DNA from: an uncultured Clostridia bacterium
GTDB lineage: Bacteria; Bacillota; Clostridia; Oscillospirales; Ruminococcaceae
Direction: 5' to 3'
DNA length: 12,709 bases
Assembly (NCBI GenBank): GCA_945867255.1
Contig: CAMBHV010000016.1
Location: 1-12,709, forward strand
The position numbers were made by a program, and so were the translations under genes. The notes beneath the pieces are model-generated. The model saw only the letters and a program-made list of their open reading frames with translations, had not been told where the DNA came from and ran no database searches. Shown here piece by piece: positions 6,069-12,694 of this stretch. Position 1 is the first letter of the stretch, and each line of letters begins with the position of its first letter.

Positions 6069-7177
6069 AAAATTTTCTTCCTTTCATAAATACAGTGAAC
6101 GCCCTTGTGGGCCAACAACCCGCCCAGACATTGCTTATTACAGCGGATACAACGATAAATTTCCTTCTCACGGCCCTGAAACACTTTCCGGGGCCACATG
6201 GGATCTGCAATCAGTTGACGACTCATGGCAATACAATCGATCCGCCCAGCCTGAATTTGCTCTTCCGCGAACTGCGGATCCGTCAGGCCACCCACCCCGC
6301 AAACGGGAAGCTTCGTCAGTTTTTTTACCTGATCACAAAATTTCAAGAAGCATCCTTCTGCCGAAAATTCCGGGTGGTTGGCTGAGGGAATGGTGTCTTC
6401 CAGCTGACCGTGGTTAGCCAGCGTCACATGGAAACTGGTCACTCCTGCGCTTTCCAGAAGTGGCACAAACACCGGCAGCTCCTCTTCCAGTACTCCTGCA
6501 TTTCCGTAATGTGGCGACCCTTGACGCACTGCCAGTTTGAAATCGATAGGCACGTCCGGCAAGCATTTCCGAATAGAAGACACTGCCTGCACGGCAAACA
6601 GCGCTCTATTTTCAGCGCTGCCTCCGTAACAGTCTGCTCTCTTATTGAACAATTCTGAACTGAAACTGCCGCACATCCTGTCACCATGCACCTGCACCAT
6701 ATCAAACCCCGCCTGCAACGCCAATTTGGCCGCCGCGCCAAATGCATCGGTGATTTTTTGTACTTTGCGCTCCGGCATCCCGGTGACATAAGTACCTACC
6801 TGCTGGTTCAGCAGCCCCCGCATCTGTTCTTGGGAGATGTGTCCCGCCAATACGGCCGGGATATACTTGATCATCGCTTTCATGTTGGAATCCGATTGAT
6901 GCAACTGGGCGCGCAGCTTACACCCCTGCGCATGCACCACATCCGCCAACGTACGATACCAGGAAAATCCCTTTTTAGAATATAACGACATGCCAAACCC
7001 GTGGGGCAGCACAGGCACATCACCTACGATGATCATGGCACACCCGCCAGATGCAATGTCTCGCAGCCGTTGAATCTGTTCATCGCCCGGAAGGCCCAAC
7101 GTAGTGGGGGCAAAAACGACCCTGTTTTTCAAGATTATGCCACCGTAGTTTAATGGGCTGGCTAAGGTTTCACACAT
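6065..7177 (-). CDS. bilR: Bilirubin reductase BilR (old yellow enzyme family)
   Basis: A 370-residue TIM-barrel flavoenzyme of the OYE / 2,4-dienoyl-CoA reductase family, predicted to reduce bilirubin towards urobilinogen. The barrel starts with ILKNRVVFAP (15-24). HGDR at 164-167 replaces the usual HGAH/HxxH proton-donor region of OYE enzymes; Asp166-Arg167 is, as I recall, the signature reported for BilR. SELFNKRADCYGGSAENR (174-191) is the standard family block. Cys343-x2-Cys346-x3-Cys350-x11-Cys362 is the 4Fe-4S ligand pattern. The protein ends just after this motif and so lacks the FAD/NADPH domain of long homologs, consistent with electrons arriving from BilS. ATG 7175-7177 is preferred over upstream in-frame codons because of the AAGGAA ribosome site and the family start (MCETLASPLNYG). 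It overlaps bilQ by 16 nt and bilS by 4 nt, indicating translational coupling. Confidence 0.9.
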   Translation of the reverse strand: MCETLASPLNYGGIILKNRVVFAPTTLGLPGDEQIQRLRDIASGGCAMIIVGDVPVLPHGFGMSLYSKKGFSWYRTLADVVHAQGCKLRAQLHQSDSNMKAMIKYIPAVLAGHISQEQMRGLLNQQVGTYVTGMPERKVQKITDAFGAAAKLALQAGFDMVQVHGDRMCGSFSSELFNKRADCYGGSAENRALFAVQAVSSIRKCLPDVPIDFKLAVRQGSPHYGNAGVLEEELPVFVPLLESAGVTSFHVTLANHGQLEDTIPSANHPEFSAEGCFLKFCDQVKKLTKLPVCGVGGLTDPQFAEEQIQAGRIDCIAMSRQLIADPMWPRKVFQGREKEIYRCIRCNKQCLGGLLAHKGVHCIYERKKIL

Positions 7178-7590
7178 ATGTGTTTTCCTTCTTTCTGGGC
7201 TACTTTGGCAAGCAGGACAAGCAGCTGCTCCCGTTCGCCGTTGCTCAGTGCAGAAAAAGCCTGCTCGTCCCAATCGAAGAACACCTGATGGCTTATGTCA
7301 AACGCCTGCTGCCCTTTTTCGCTAAGAACAAGGTGATATGCCCGCCCCTGCTTTTGACGGATGAGAAACCCTTCCTGCACCAGCTTCGTAACGCTGCGCT
7401 GAGAATATCCCCAGTCCAGCCCAAGCGCCGCCGTGAGCTGTGCCTGGGTACAGTTTGGATGCTTGCCCACATATACCACAAGAAACAGCGAGCCAAAATT
7501 CAACCCAAGCGCCTGCAACCGCGATGTTGTGTAAGCAGAAAAGCCCCGGTACAATACGGTGGTGTAATAAGCCAGAGTTTGAAATATCAT
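7162..7590 (-). CDS. bilQ: MarR-family regulator BilQ
   Basis: A 142-residue MarR-type winged helix-turn-helix repressor, DNA-binding as a dimer. The recognition region lies at about 48-72 (TQAQLTAALGLDWGYSQRSV near 48-67), followed by the wing (77-92) and a C-terminal dimerisation helix. It is the first gene of the bilQRS operon and its promoter contains two inverted repeats suited to a dimeric repressor, so autoregulation is likely. The ligand is plausibly bilirubin or another tetrapyrrole, by context only. Two ATGs are possible. ATG 7588-7590 is 9 nt from AAGGG (7600-7604), whereas ATG 7597-7599 directly abuts it, so the inner start is preferred. Confidence 0.87.
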   Translation of the reverse strand: MIFQTLAYYTTVLYRGFSAYTTSRLQALGLNFGSLFLVVYVGKHPNCTQAQLTAALGLDWGYSQRSVTKLVQEGFLIRQKQGRAYHLVLSEKGQQAFDISHQVFFDWDEQAFSALSNGEREQLLVLLAKVAQKEGKHICVKP

Positions 7591-7607
7591 AACGTTCATC
7601 CCTTATT

Positions 7608-7624
7608 ACTTGATAAAGTCAAGT
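7608..7624. promoter_or_regulatory. Putative BilQ operator O2, overlapping the -10 box and start site
   Basis: ACTTGATAAAGTCAAGT is an inverted repeat with 7-nt arms around a central AAA (7615-7617) and one T-G mismatch pair. It overlaps the end of the bilQRS -10 box and the predicted start point near 7615. It shares its arms with the site at 7637-7651, centre to centre 28 bp. Confidence 0.72.
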
Positions 7625-7650
7625 ATAGCCTCGTACCTTGACAAAGTCAA
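7622..7650 (-). promoter_or_regulatory. Promoter of the bilQRS operon
   Basis: On the minus strand, -35 TTGACT (7645-7650, 5/6), a 17-nt spacer and -10 TATACT (7622-7627, 5/6). The upstream flank (7652-7681) is A-rich on this strand and may act as an UP element. The predicted leader to ATG 7590 is about 25 nt. Strong near-consensus boxes fit a promoter kept off by a repressor. Confidence 0.82.
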
Positions 7651-7651
7651 G
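7637..7651. promoter_or_regulatory. Putative BilQ operator O1, overlapping the -35 box
   Basis: CTTGACAAAGTCAAG is a perfect 6-bp inverted repeat (CTTGAC/GTCAAG) around a 3-nt centre and contains the bilQRS -35 hexamer. A MarR dimer bound here would exclude RNA polymerase. Confidence 0.75.
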
Positions 7652-7745
7652 TAATTGAATTTTTTCTTTTTCCTTTTTCAAGGGATATCGTTTATACAGC
7701 ACATTTGCTTTTCTGCTCGTCAATAAATAAAAGGTGTATGAGAAA

Positions 7746-7781
7746 ATAAAACAGAGCAGGCATTTGCCTGCTCTGTTTTAT
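7746..7781. terminator. Perfect 17-bp inverted repeat, bidirectional terminator candidate
   Basis: 7746-7762 (ending CAGAGCAGGCA) is exactly complementary to 7765-7781. The GC-rich core is flanked by A runs on one side and T runs on the other, so both transcripts would end in U-rich tails; the minus-strand tail TTTTATTTTC is the better one. No upstream gene on either strand is obvious. It may back up the tRNA-Leu terminator or insulate the bilQRS promoter. Confidence 0.65.
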
Positions 7782-8095
7782 GAATTGTATCATTCAAGCG
7801 CTTTCCGCTTACTATCTCAAACACCTTGCTTATTGCCGAAAATTTATGGGCAACCCAACCTTCAAACAAATCTATTTTGTGTTACGTTCCAACCGGGCAC
7901 CGTCAATTTCCCCAACGTCTGCGCGTGGCCTACGGAAACATCCAACACTCTCAAATTTTCTATTCTTTCACTTTTGCTTTGCCATAAATAATTCTAAATG
8001 GCAAGAAATACATCTGAAAACAACGAAATAATGGATAGACTGCAACCATTTCCTTGTATCCACCGTACTCCATCGGTTTATGATCATCGATGAAA
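7782..8095. other. Intergenic stretch without a supported gene
   Basis: A stretch of 314 bp between the hairpin at 7746-7781 and the tRNA terminator. Open frames here are short, lack ribosome binding sites, and one starts inside the tRNA. A single AAGCGCTT palindrome (7796-7803) matches the core of the tandem repeat at 1805-1840. Minus-strand codons near 7961-8080 (for example MEYGGYKEMVAVYP) could be a decayed gene, but I cannot assign a family. Confidence 0.4.
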
Positions 8096-8136
8096 AAGAA
8101 AAAAGTTACATTTCGGATTCCCGAAATGTAACTTTT
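8093..8136 (-). terminator. Terminator of tRNA-Leu
   Basis: A perfect 16-bp stem (8101-8116 with 8121-8136) with a 4-nt loop, followed on the minus strand by TTTTTTCTTTTT (8093-8104, partly within the stem). It begins two nucleotides after the encoded CCA end of the tRNA. Confidence 0.93.
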
Positions 8137-8138
8137 CC

Positions 8139-8225
8139 TGGTGCGGATGAAGGGACTTGAACCCATATGAAGTTGCCCTCACTAGAACCTGAATCTAGCG
8201 CGTCTGCCAATTCCGCCACATCCGC
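8139..8225 (-). tRNA. tRNA-Leu(CAG)
   Basis: An 87-nt class II tRNA with encoded CCA (8139-8141). The acceptor stem is GCGGATG/CATCCGC (7 bp, 8219-8225 with 8143-8149), and the D-arm contains AATTGGCAGAC. The anticodon stem CTAGA/TCTAG encloses the loop TTCAGGT, giving anticodon CAG (reads CUG). It has a long variable arm (TGAGGGCAACTTCA) and a T-loop TTCAAGT. One oddity is that the T stem has a T-T mismatch at position 50-64. It is a single-gene transcript with its own promoter and terminator. Confidence 0.97.
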
Positions 8226-8234
8226 ATATTGAAT

Positions 8235-8250
8235 GTTCTCTGCCGAGAAC
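8235..8250. repeat. Short inverted repeat in the tRNA-Leu 5' leader
   Basis: GTTCTC (8235-8240) and GAGAAC (8245-8250) flank TGCC, between the predicted transcription start and the mature tRNA 5' end. It could form a leader hairpin removed by RNase P processing. Confidence 0.35.
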
Positions 8251-8257
8251 GTTTTTG

Positions 8258-8286
8258 ATTTTATCATAAGCCGAACTGCTTGTCAA
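8258..8286 (-). promoter_or_regulatory. Promoter of tRNA-Leu
   Basis: On the minus strand, consensus -35 TTGACA (8281-8286), a 17-nt spacer and -10 TAAAAT (8258-8263). An A-rich block lies upstream (8290-8303). The predicted leader is about 25 nt. The -10 region is identical over 16 nt to that of the zinc-ribbon gene promoter. Confidence 0.88.
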
Positions 8287-8301
8287 CAGTTTTTTTGTTT
8301 T

Positions 8302-8330
8302 TTTACGTCAGTAATGAATTGTGCTATAAT
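8302..8330 (+). promoter_or_regulatory. Promoter for the nitroreductase-DUF436-yggS-cca cluster
   Basis: Consensus -10 TATAAT (8325-8330) with an upstream TG (8322-8323) making an extended -10; -35 TTTACG (8302-8307, 4/6) at 17 nt. It is back to back with the tRNA-Leu promoter. The leader to ATG 8420 is about 83 nt. Confidence 0.78.
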
Positions 8331-8419
8331 AAAGCATAAAAGGGGTGGCATTCCCATGCGCCTTACCCATGGTTTCGGCGGCCGCACACTGGCACTGCGC
8401 CGGCAAAGGAGGTCATGTC

Positions 8420-9175
8420 ATGAATGAAGTTCTGAATCAACTGTATGCGCGCAAATCTGTGCGCGCATTCGAGGAAAAGCCCATCACTGCACAAGAAAAG
8501 CAAGCTATCCTGCGCGCTGCGTTTGAAGCGCCCACGGCGGGCAACCAGCAGCTATATACCGTGTTGGACATCACCGATCAGTCCCTGAAAGAAACGTTGA
8601 GTGAAACGTGCGACCACCAGCCCTTTATTGCCAAGGCCCCCATGGTGCTGATCTTTTGTGCCGATTGCCAGAAATGGCTGGACGCATTTGCCTCGTGTGG
8701 GTGTGCACCGCGCAGGCCAGGCCCGGGTGATCTGTTGCTTGCCATGGCCGATGCTTGCATCGCGGCGCAAAATGCCGTAACTGCGGCACAAAGCCTTGGT
8801 ATCGGCTCGTGCTACATCGGCGATATTCTGGAAAATTGTGAACGCCACCGTGCCCTGCTGGGCCTTCCGGAGTTTGTAGTGCCAGCCGCTATGCTGGTGT
8901 TTGGCTGGCCCGCGCAAAGCCAACTTCAGCGCGAAAAACCACACCGGTGCGAAGAAAAACATCTTGTACACGAAAATAGATATCGTCGTATGGACGCACA
9001 GGAATTGCAAGAAATGCTGGGCTACAAGGCAGCCGCGCGCCCATATAAGGAATGGATGACGGCGTTTTGCAATCGCAAATACAACAGCGCATTTTCCCGG
9101 GAGATGAGCCGTTCCGCCGCGGAATATCTGCGTGTGTTCTTGCAGGGAGAGGAGGATTGGAATGCCAACAAATGA
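8420..9175 (+). CDS. Nitroreductase-family flavoprotein
   Basis: A 251-residue FMN-dependent oxidoreductase of the nitroreductase superfamily, cytoplasmic, using NAD(P)H to reduce an unknown acceptor. The N-terminal FMN phosphate motif RKSVRAFEEKPI (11-22) is typical, as is the EAPTAGNQQ loop (36-44). The dimer/FMN helix DACIAAQNAVTAAQSLGIGS (111-130) and the CYIGDI strand (131-136) follow, then VFGWP (160-164). The C-terminal extension (about 200-251, with RPYKEWMTAFCNRKYNSAF near 220-240) is characteristic of a clostridial subgroup with unknown substrate. ATG 8420 follows AAAGGAGGT; an in-frame extension upstream has no such site. Its end overlaps the next gene by 14 nt, and it is the first gene of a four-gene cluster. 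Confidence 0.9.
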   Translation: MNEVLNQLYARKSVRAFEEKPITAQEKQAILRAAFEAPTAGNQQLYTVLDITDQSLKETLSETCDHQPFIAKAPMVLIFCADCQKWLDAFASCGCAPRRPGPGDLLLAMADACIAAQNAVTAAQSLGIGSCYIGDILENCERHRALLGLPEFVVPAAMLVFGWPAQSQLQREKPHRCEEKHLVHENRYRRMDAQELQEMLGYKAAARPYKEWMTAFCNRKYNSAFSREMSRSAAEYLRVFLQGEEDWNANK

Positions 9176-9734
9176 AAAGGAGCTTTCCGTGCTGGAACAA
9201 CAGGCGGCTGCCGCTGTGCGTGAATTACTGGAAAAAGCCCGTGTGCCGCGCGGAGGCATCGTAGTTGTGGGTTGCTCTTCCAGCGAAGTGGTGGGTGGCA
9301 GCATTGGAAAAGCCAGCAGTCTGCCCGTGGCCGAAGCCATTTACAGCGGCATTTGCAGCGTTTTGCAACCCGCGGGTATCTATCTGGCGGCACAGTGCTG
9401 CGAGCACCTGAACCGTGCCATCATTCTGGAACACGCAGCTCTGAAGCCGTGGCAACAACCGGTGAATGTGGTGCCGCAGCCACATGCAGGCGGTAGCTTT
9501 GCCACCACTGCATGGCAGAACATGCATGCACCTGTTGCCTTGGAACAAATCGAGGCCGACGCAGGCCTGGACATTGGCGACACGCTGATCGGTATGCATC
9601 TTAAACGCGTGGCCGTGCCCGTGCGCCTTTCAATGCGCCGCCTTGGCCAGGCAAACCTTGTGGCAGCGCGTACAAGGCCCAAATTTATTGGTGGTGCACG
9701 TGCCACATATCTGCCAGAGGAGGAATTACGTTGA
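9162..9734 (+). CDS. DUF436 / YwlG family protein
   Basis: A 190-residue protein of the YwlG (TIGR01440/DUF436) family, widespread in Firmicutes and of unknown function. Recognisable features are the GGIVVVGCSSSEVVGGSIGK segment (31-50), with a Cys-Ser-Ser-Ser loop after a hydrophobic strand, the AAQCCEHLNRA motif (76-86) holding two adjacent Cys and a His, and a glycine/serine-rich middle (HAGGSFATTAW). No signal peptide or membrane segment is evident. Start ATG 9162 follows GGAGAGGAGG and overlaps the nitroreductase gene by 14 nt; its TGA overlaps the TTG start of yggS. Translational coupling on both sides suggests constant co-expression. Confidence 0.88.
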   Translation: MPTNEKELSVLEQQAAAAVRELLEKARVPRGGIVVVGCSSSEVVGGSIGKASSLPVAEAIYSGICSVLQPAGIYLAAQCCEHLNRAIILEHAALKPWQQPVNVVPQPHAGGSFATTAWQNMHAPVALEQIEADAGLDIGDTLIGMHLKRVAVPVRLSMRRLGQANLVAARTRPKFIGGARATYLPEEELR

Positions 9735-10462
9735 CAGAACTGGAAAAAGCGCTTGCACAGCACGTTGCGCAAGTGCGTGAAACCATGCAGGCGGCTCTGC
9801 GTGCGGCCGGGCGCAAAGAGGGCGATGTACTGCTGTGTGCCGCCTGCAAAACACAAGATGCGCAAACCGTGCTTGCTTCCGCACAGTTTGACATTGATCT
9901 GTTTGGCGAAAACCGTGTACAGGAACTGACGGAAAAGCTGGCTGCCGGGGCCTACGGCACAAAGCCTGTACACATGATTGGCCATCTGCAAACGAACAAA
10001 GTAAAATATGTGGTAGGTCACGCGGCACTGATCCATTCGGTAGATTCCGCACGCCTTGTAGATGCCATTGAAAAGGAAGCCGGCAAGCTGGGCGTGGTGC
10101 AAGACATTCTTTTGGAAGTAAACATAGGGGCTGAGGCCAGCAAAAGCGGCGTTGCTCCCGCTGAAGTGCGTGCCCTTGCGGAATATGCCGCAACAAAACC
10201 GCACGTATTCGTGCGCGGGCTGATGGCCATTCCGCCCACAGAAACCGAGCCAGGCCAGGCGCGGCGTTATTTTGCCCAAATGAAAACATTGTTCGATAAG
10301 CTGGCCGATGCGCATATCCAGCGCGTTTCCATGGATGTTCTCAGCATGGGTATGAGCGGTGATTTTGAAAGCGCTATTTTGGAAGGCGCTACCCTTGTGC
10401 GTGTGGGCACGGCTATTTATGGGCAGCGCCATTATGCGACCTTGTCTGGAACAATTATTTGA
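9731..10462 (+). CDS. yggS: YggS-family pyridoxal phosphate homeostasis protein
   Basis: A 243-residue PLP-binding protein of the YggS/PLPBP/YlmE family, a fold III single-domain TIM barrel that helps maintain PLP and amino-acid homeostasis rather than a classical enzyme. The PLP lysine is Lys40 (AACKTQ). Other signatures are FGENRVQE (58-65), HMIGHLQTNK (81-90), SVDS (103-106), LLEVNIGAEASKSG (127-140), RGLMAIPP (162-169) and the phosphate-binding LSMGMSGDFESAI (204-216). The start codon is TTG 9731-9733, within TTGA overlapping the stop of the preceding gene, behind GAGGAGG (9717-9723). The nearest ATG would remove the N-terminal helix, which supports TTG. Confidence 0.95.
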   Translation: MTELEKALAQHVAQVRETMQAALRAAGRKEGDVLLCAACKTQDAQTVLASAQFDIDLFGENRVQELTEKLAAGAYGTKPVHMIGHLQTNKVKYVVGHAALIHSVDSARLVDAIEKEAGKLGVVQDILLEVNIGAEASKSGVAPAEVRALAEYAATKPHVFVRGLMAIPPTETEPGQARRYFAQMKTLFDKLADAHIQRVSMDVLSMGMSGDFESAILEGATLVRVGTAIYGQRHYATLSGTII

Positions 10463-10537
10463 GTGTTTTCAAAGCCCGGCTGTTTTCTGCACAGACAGAA
10501 AGGTGGCCTGGTTTTATTTTGCGGTGGAGGAATCGGG

Positions 10538-11905
10538 ATGAACATTATTTTTCACATTAACTTTCCAAGCCCGGTTCTGGCTATTCTGGCGCGGCTGGAA
10601 GCCCACGGCCACGAAGCGTGGGCCGTGGGCGGCTGTGTGCGCGACGCCTTACTGGGGCATGCCGTCCATGATTGGGATCTGTGCACCAGTGCCACGCCCG
10701 ACGAAATGCTGCATGCCTTTTCGGGATGGGCCGTGCGGGAAACCGGGCTTCGCCACGGCACGCTTACCGTAATGCTGGAGGGAGCTGGCTATGAAGTGAC
10801 TACATACCGGGTTGACGGTGCCTACACCGATGGCCGGCGCCCGGACACCGTCTGCTTCACGCATAGCCTTCAGGAAGACCTTGCCCGCCGGGACCTCACC
10901 ATCAATGCCATGGCACTTCACCCGCAAGCTGGTCTGGTTGATCCGTTCGAGGGCGTGTCGGATCTGCAGCACAAGATCATTCGCTGTGTAGGCACCCCTG
11001 CTTTACGATTTGCTGAAGACGAATTGCGTATCTTACGTGCACTTCGGTTTGCTTCAACCTTGAACTTCTCTATGGATCCCTCCACGGCTGACGCCATTCA
11101 CGCGCAGTGCGCTACCCATGCACTGCGCCACACAGCACCCGAACGTCTGCTGGCAGAACTGCTGGCACTTTTGCCCGGCAGTGGCGTGCTGAATGTACTG
11201 CTGGAATATCCGGATGTACTGGCGCAGTTTATTCCAGAAATTCGTGCCACGGTAGGGTTTGATCAGCACAATCCCTATCATGTTTATTCTGTGTGGGAAC
11301 ATATTGCGCACGCTGTAGCCGCTGCCCCGCCCGAGGCGGAAATTCGCCTGGCTCTGCTTTTGCACGATATTGCTAAACCGGTATGCTTTTCGCAAGATGT
11401 TGCCGGAAATGGCCATTTCTACGGCCATGCACAGCGTGGAAAAGCTATGGCAACCCAAATTTTGCAGCGTTTGCATTGCCCGGGAGACCTGACCGATGCC
11501 ACCGCACGGTTAATTGGCTGGCACGATACTCCTTTACAGGCAGATCCGGCCGTTGTGCGGCGCTGGCTGAACCGGGCAGGCGAACAGCAGTTCCGCCGTT
11601 TGATCTGTATGCACCGCTGTGATGCACTGGCCAAGACACCCTCATTGTGCGCGGAACGCCTTGGGCAACTGGATCTTGTGGAATGTCTGCTGAATACCCT
11701 TCTGGCCGAGCGCGCCTGTTTTTGCCTGAAGGATCTTGCCGTAAATGGCCGGGATGTAATGGCCGCAGGCATCCCGCGTGGGCCACAAGTGGGTGCAGCA
11801 CTGAACCATCTTCTGGATGCCGTACTGGACGGCCGCCTGCCCAATGAACGGCAGCGGCTTTTGAAAGAATTGCATTTTCATACAGAAAATTCTTTTCCCC
11901 TATAA
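10538..11905 (+). CDS. cca: CCA tRNA nucleotidyltransferase with HD domain
   Basis: A 455-residue class II CCA-adding enzyme that builds or repairs the 3' CCA of tRNAs. The head domain shows AVGGCVRDALLG (29-40), the metal-binding pair Asp45-x-Asp47 (HDWD), the carboxylate in YEVTTYR (85-91), RRDLTINAMA (117-126) and the neck-helix block DELRILRALRFA (161-172). A C-terminal HD phosphohydrolase domain follows, with LLLHDIAKP (His276-Asp277). ATG 10538 is chosen because GGTGGAGG sits just upstream; an in-frame ATG at 10463 would add 25 atypical residues. At least one local tRNA gene already encodes CCA, so repair of damaged ends may be a main role. A 10-bp hairpin lies within its first 95 nt. 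It closes the cluster before the terminator at 11956. Confidence 0.95.
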   Translation: MNIIFHINFPSPVLAILARLEAHGHEAWAVGGCVRDALLGHAVHDWDLCTSATPDEMLHAFSGWAVRETGLRHGTLTVMLEGAGYEVTTYRVDGAYTDGRRPDTVCFTHSLQEDLARRDLTINAMALHPQAGLVDPFEGVSDLQHKIIRCVGTPALRFAEDELRILRALRFASTLNFSMDPSTADAIHAQCATHALRHTAPERLLAELLALLPGSGVLNVLLEYPDVLAQFIPEIRATVGFDQHNPYHVYSVWEHIAHAVAAAPPEAEIRLALLLHDIAKPVCFSQDVAGNGHFYGHAQRGKAMATQILQRLHCPGDLTDATARLIGWHDTPLQADPAVVRRWLNRAGEQQFRRLICMHRCDALAKTPSLCAERLGQLDLVECLLNTLLAERACFCLKDLAVNGRDVMAAGIPRGPQVGAALNHLLDAVLDGRLPNERQRLLKELHFHTENSFPL

Positions 11906-11955
11906 GAGGGGCAATCGTCTCGTGACATTTTTTCCGAACCAACTGATAAAAAAGC

Positions 11956-11984
11956 AGGCCGTGCATCTTGCACGGCCTCTTTTT
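11956..11984 (+). terminator. Rho-independent terminator after cca
   Basis: AGGCCGTGCA (11956-11965) pairs with TGCACGGCCT (11969-11978) over a 3-nt loop, followed by C and TTTTT (11980-11984). A run of six A (11948-11953) upstream gives a partial T tract on the other strand, so it may also serve the convergent DUF1361 gene. Confidence 0.93.
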
Positions 11985-12034
11985 CTGATATGTGATACCT
12001 TCCTATCACATTCTTTTCCAAAAATCCTGGAAAC

Positions 12035-12694
12035 TCACTGTTTCACACATAAAACTTGGCGATAAAAACTGTACATTAAAAAGATACTTGCTGCCATACA
12101 CGCGGTAAACAGCACGGCCAATGCATCTACACTGCCAAGCAGCGTGCGCAGCAGATGCAGCGGGTTTAGGATATCCCAACTGTTAAAGCGAAGAAAGCGG
12201 CCGATATAAATACCTATCCCGCTCAGCAGGCACAGGCTGCCTATGCAAAACCATCTGCCTGCCTCGCCGAAGGCAGCCGGCAGGCTTTTTTCAAATTCAT
12301 ACAGGGCCCGGCATCCCAACATGACACCAAAAAACGCCCCCATGCCGATAAGCAGCAAAAGTATCCACTCGTGTACCAGAGCAGAATGCCGCACTACCGC
12401 GCCACCGGTCTCCAGCTGTTCCACCCATTCCATATTGGGCGGCACATGAAGCAGATCTGTTAACATATAAAATGTGTTTGGCAGCAAAAGCACCCAGATA
12501 AGTTTCAATGCCCATCGCAAAGCCCCTATTTTGCAGCGCTGAGCCACCCTGAACAGGAAAAGCGGCAATGTAGCCAGCGCGATATTCCATGCAAGGCCTG
12601 CCGCCAGTACATCACCGGTGCGTGCGGTGTAACACACGCAGGCAACCCCGTAGGCCACAAGCTGAAACAGCATAACTGCCCAAGGCATCGTCAT
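12035..12694 (-). CDS. DUF1361 integral membrane protein (start near the right edge)
   Basis: A 219-residue hydrophobic protein of the DUF1361 family, function unknown. I count about six membrane segments. Family landmarks are the LLLPNTFYMLTDLLH block (69-83) and, towards the C-terminus, GIYIGRFLRFNSWDIL, both rich in conserved aromatic and polar residues at membrane boundaries. ATG 12692-12694 follows AAAGGG; another ATG lies at 12686-12688 and an in-frame GTG at the very edge (12707-12709), so the true start may be slightly different or outside the window. It is convergent with cca. Confidence 0.85.
   Translation of the reverse strand: MTMPWAVMLFQLVAYGVACVCYTARTGDVLAAGLAWNIALATLPLFLFRVAQRCKIGALRWALKLIWVLLLPNTFYMLTDLLHVPPNMEWVEQLETGGAVVRHSALVHEWILLLLIGMGAFFGVMLGCRALYEFEKSLPAAFGEAGRWFCIGSLCLLSGIGIYIGRFLRFNSWDILNPLHLLRTLLGSVDALAVLFTACMAASIFLMYSFYRQVLCVKQ

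Noticed and set aside
7960..8166. Minus-strand small open frame starting inside the tRNA-Leu
   Set aside because: Its first codons lie within the tRNA and it crosses the tRNA terminator; no ribosome site or recognisable family.
8139..8225. tRNA-Leu as an integration (att) site for a mobile element
   Set aside because: No duplicated tRNA 3' end, integrase or phage gene was seen on either side.
8552..9340. Minus-strand open frame opposite the nitroreductase
   Set aside because: Shadow of a well-supported gene; no motifs.
9380..10432. Long minus-strand open frame (350 codons) opposite DUF436 and yggS
   Set aside because: It lies antisense to two clear genes, resembles no family and has no supporting start signals.
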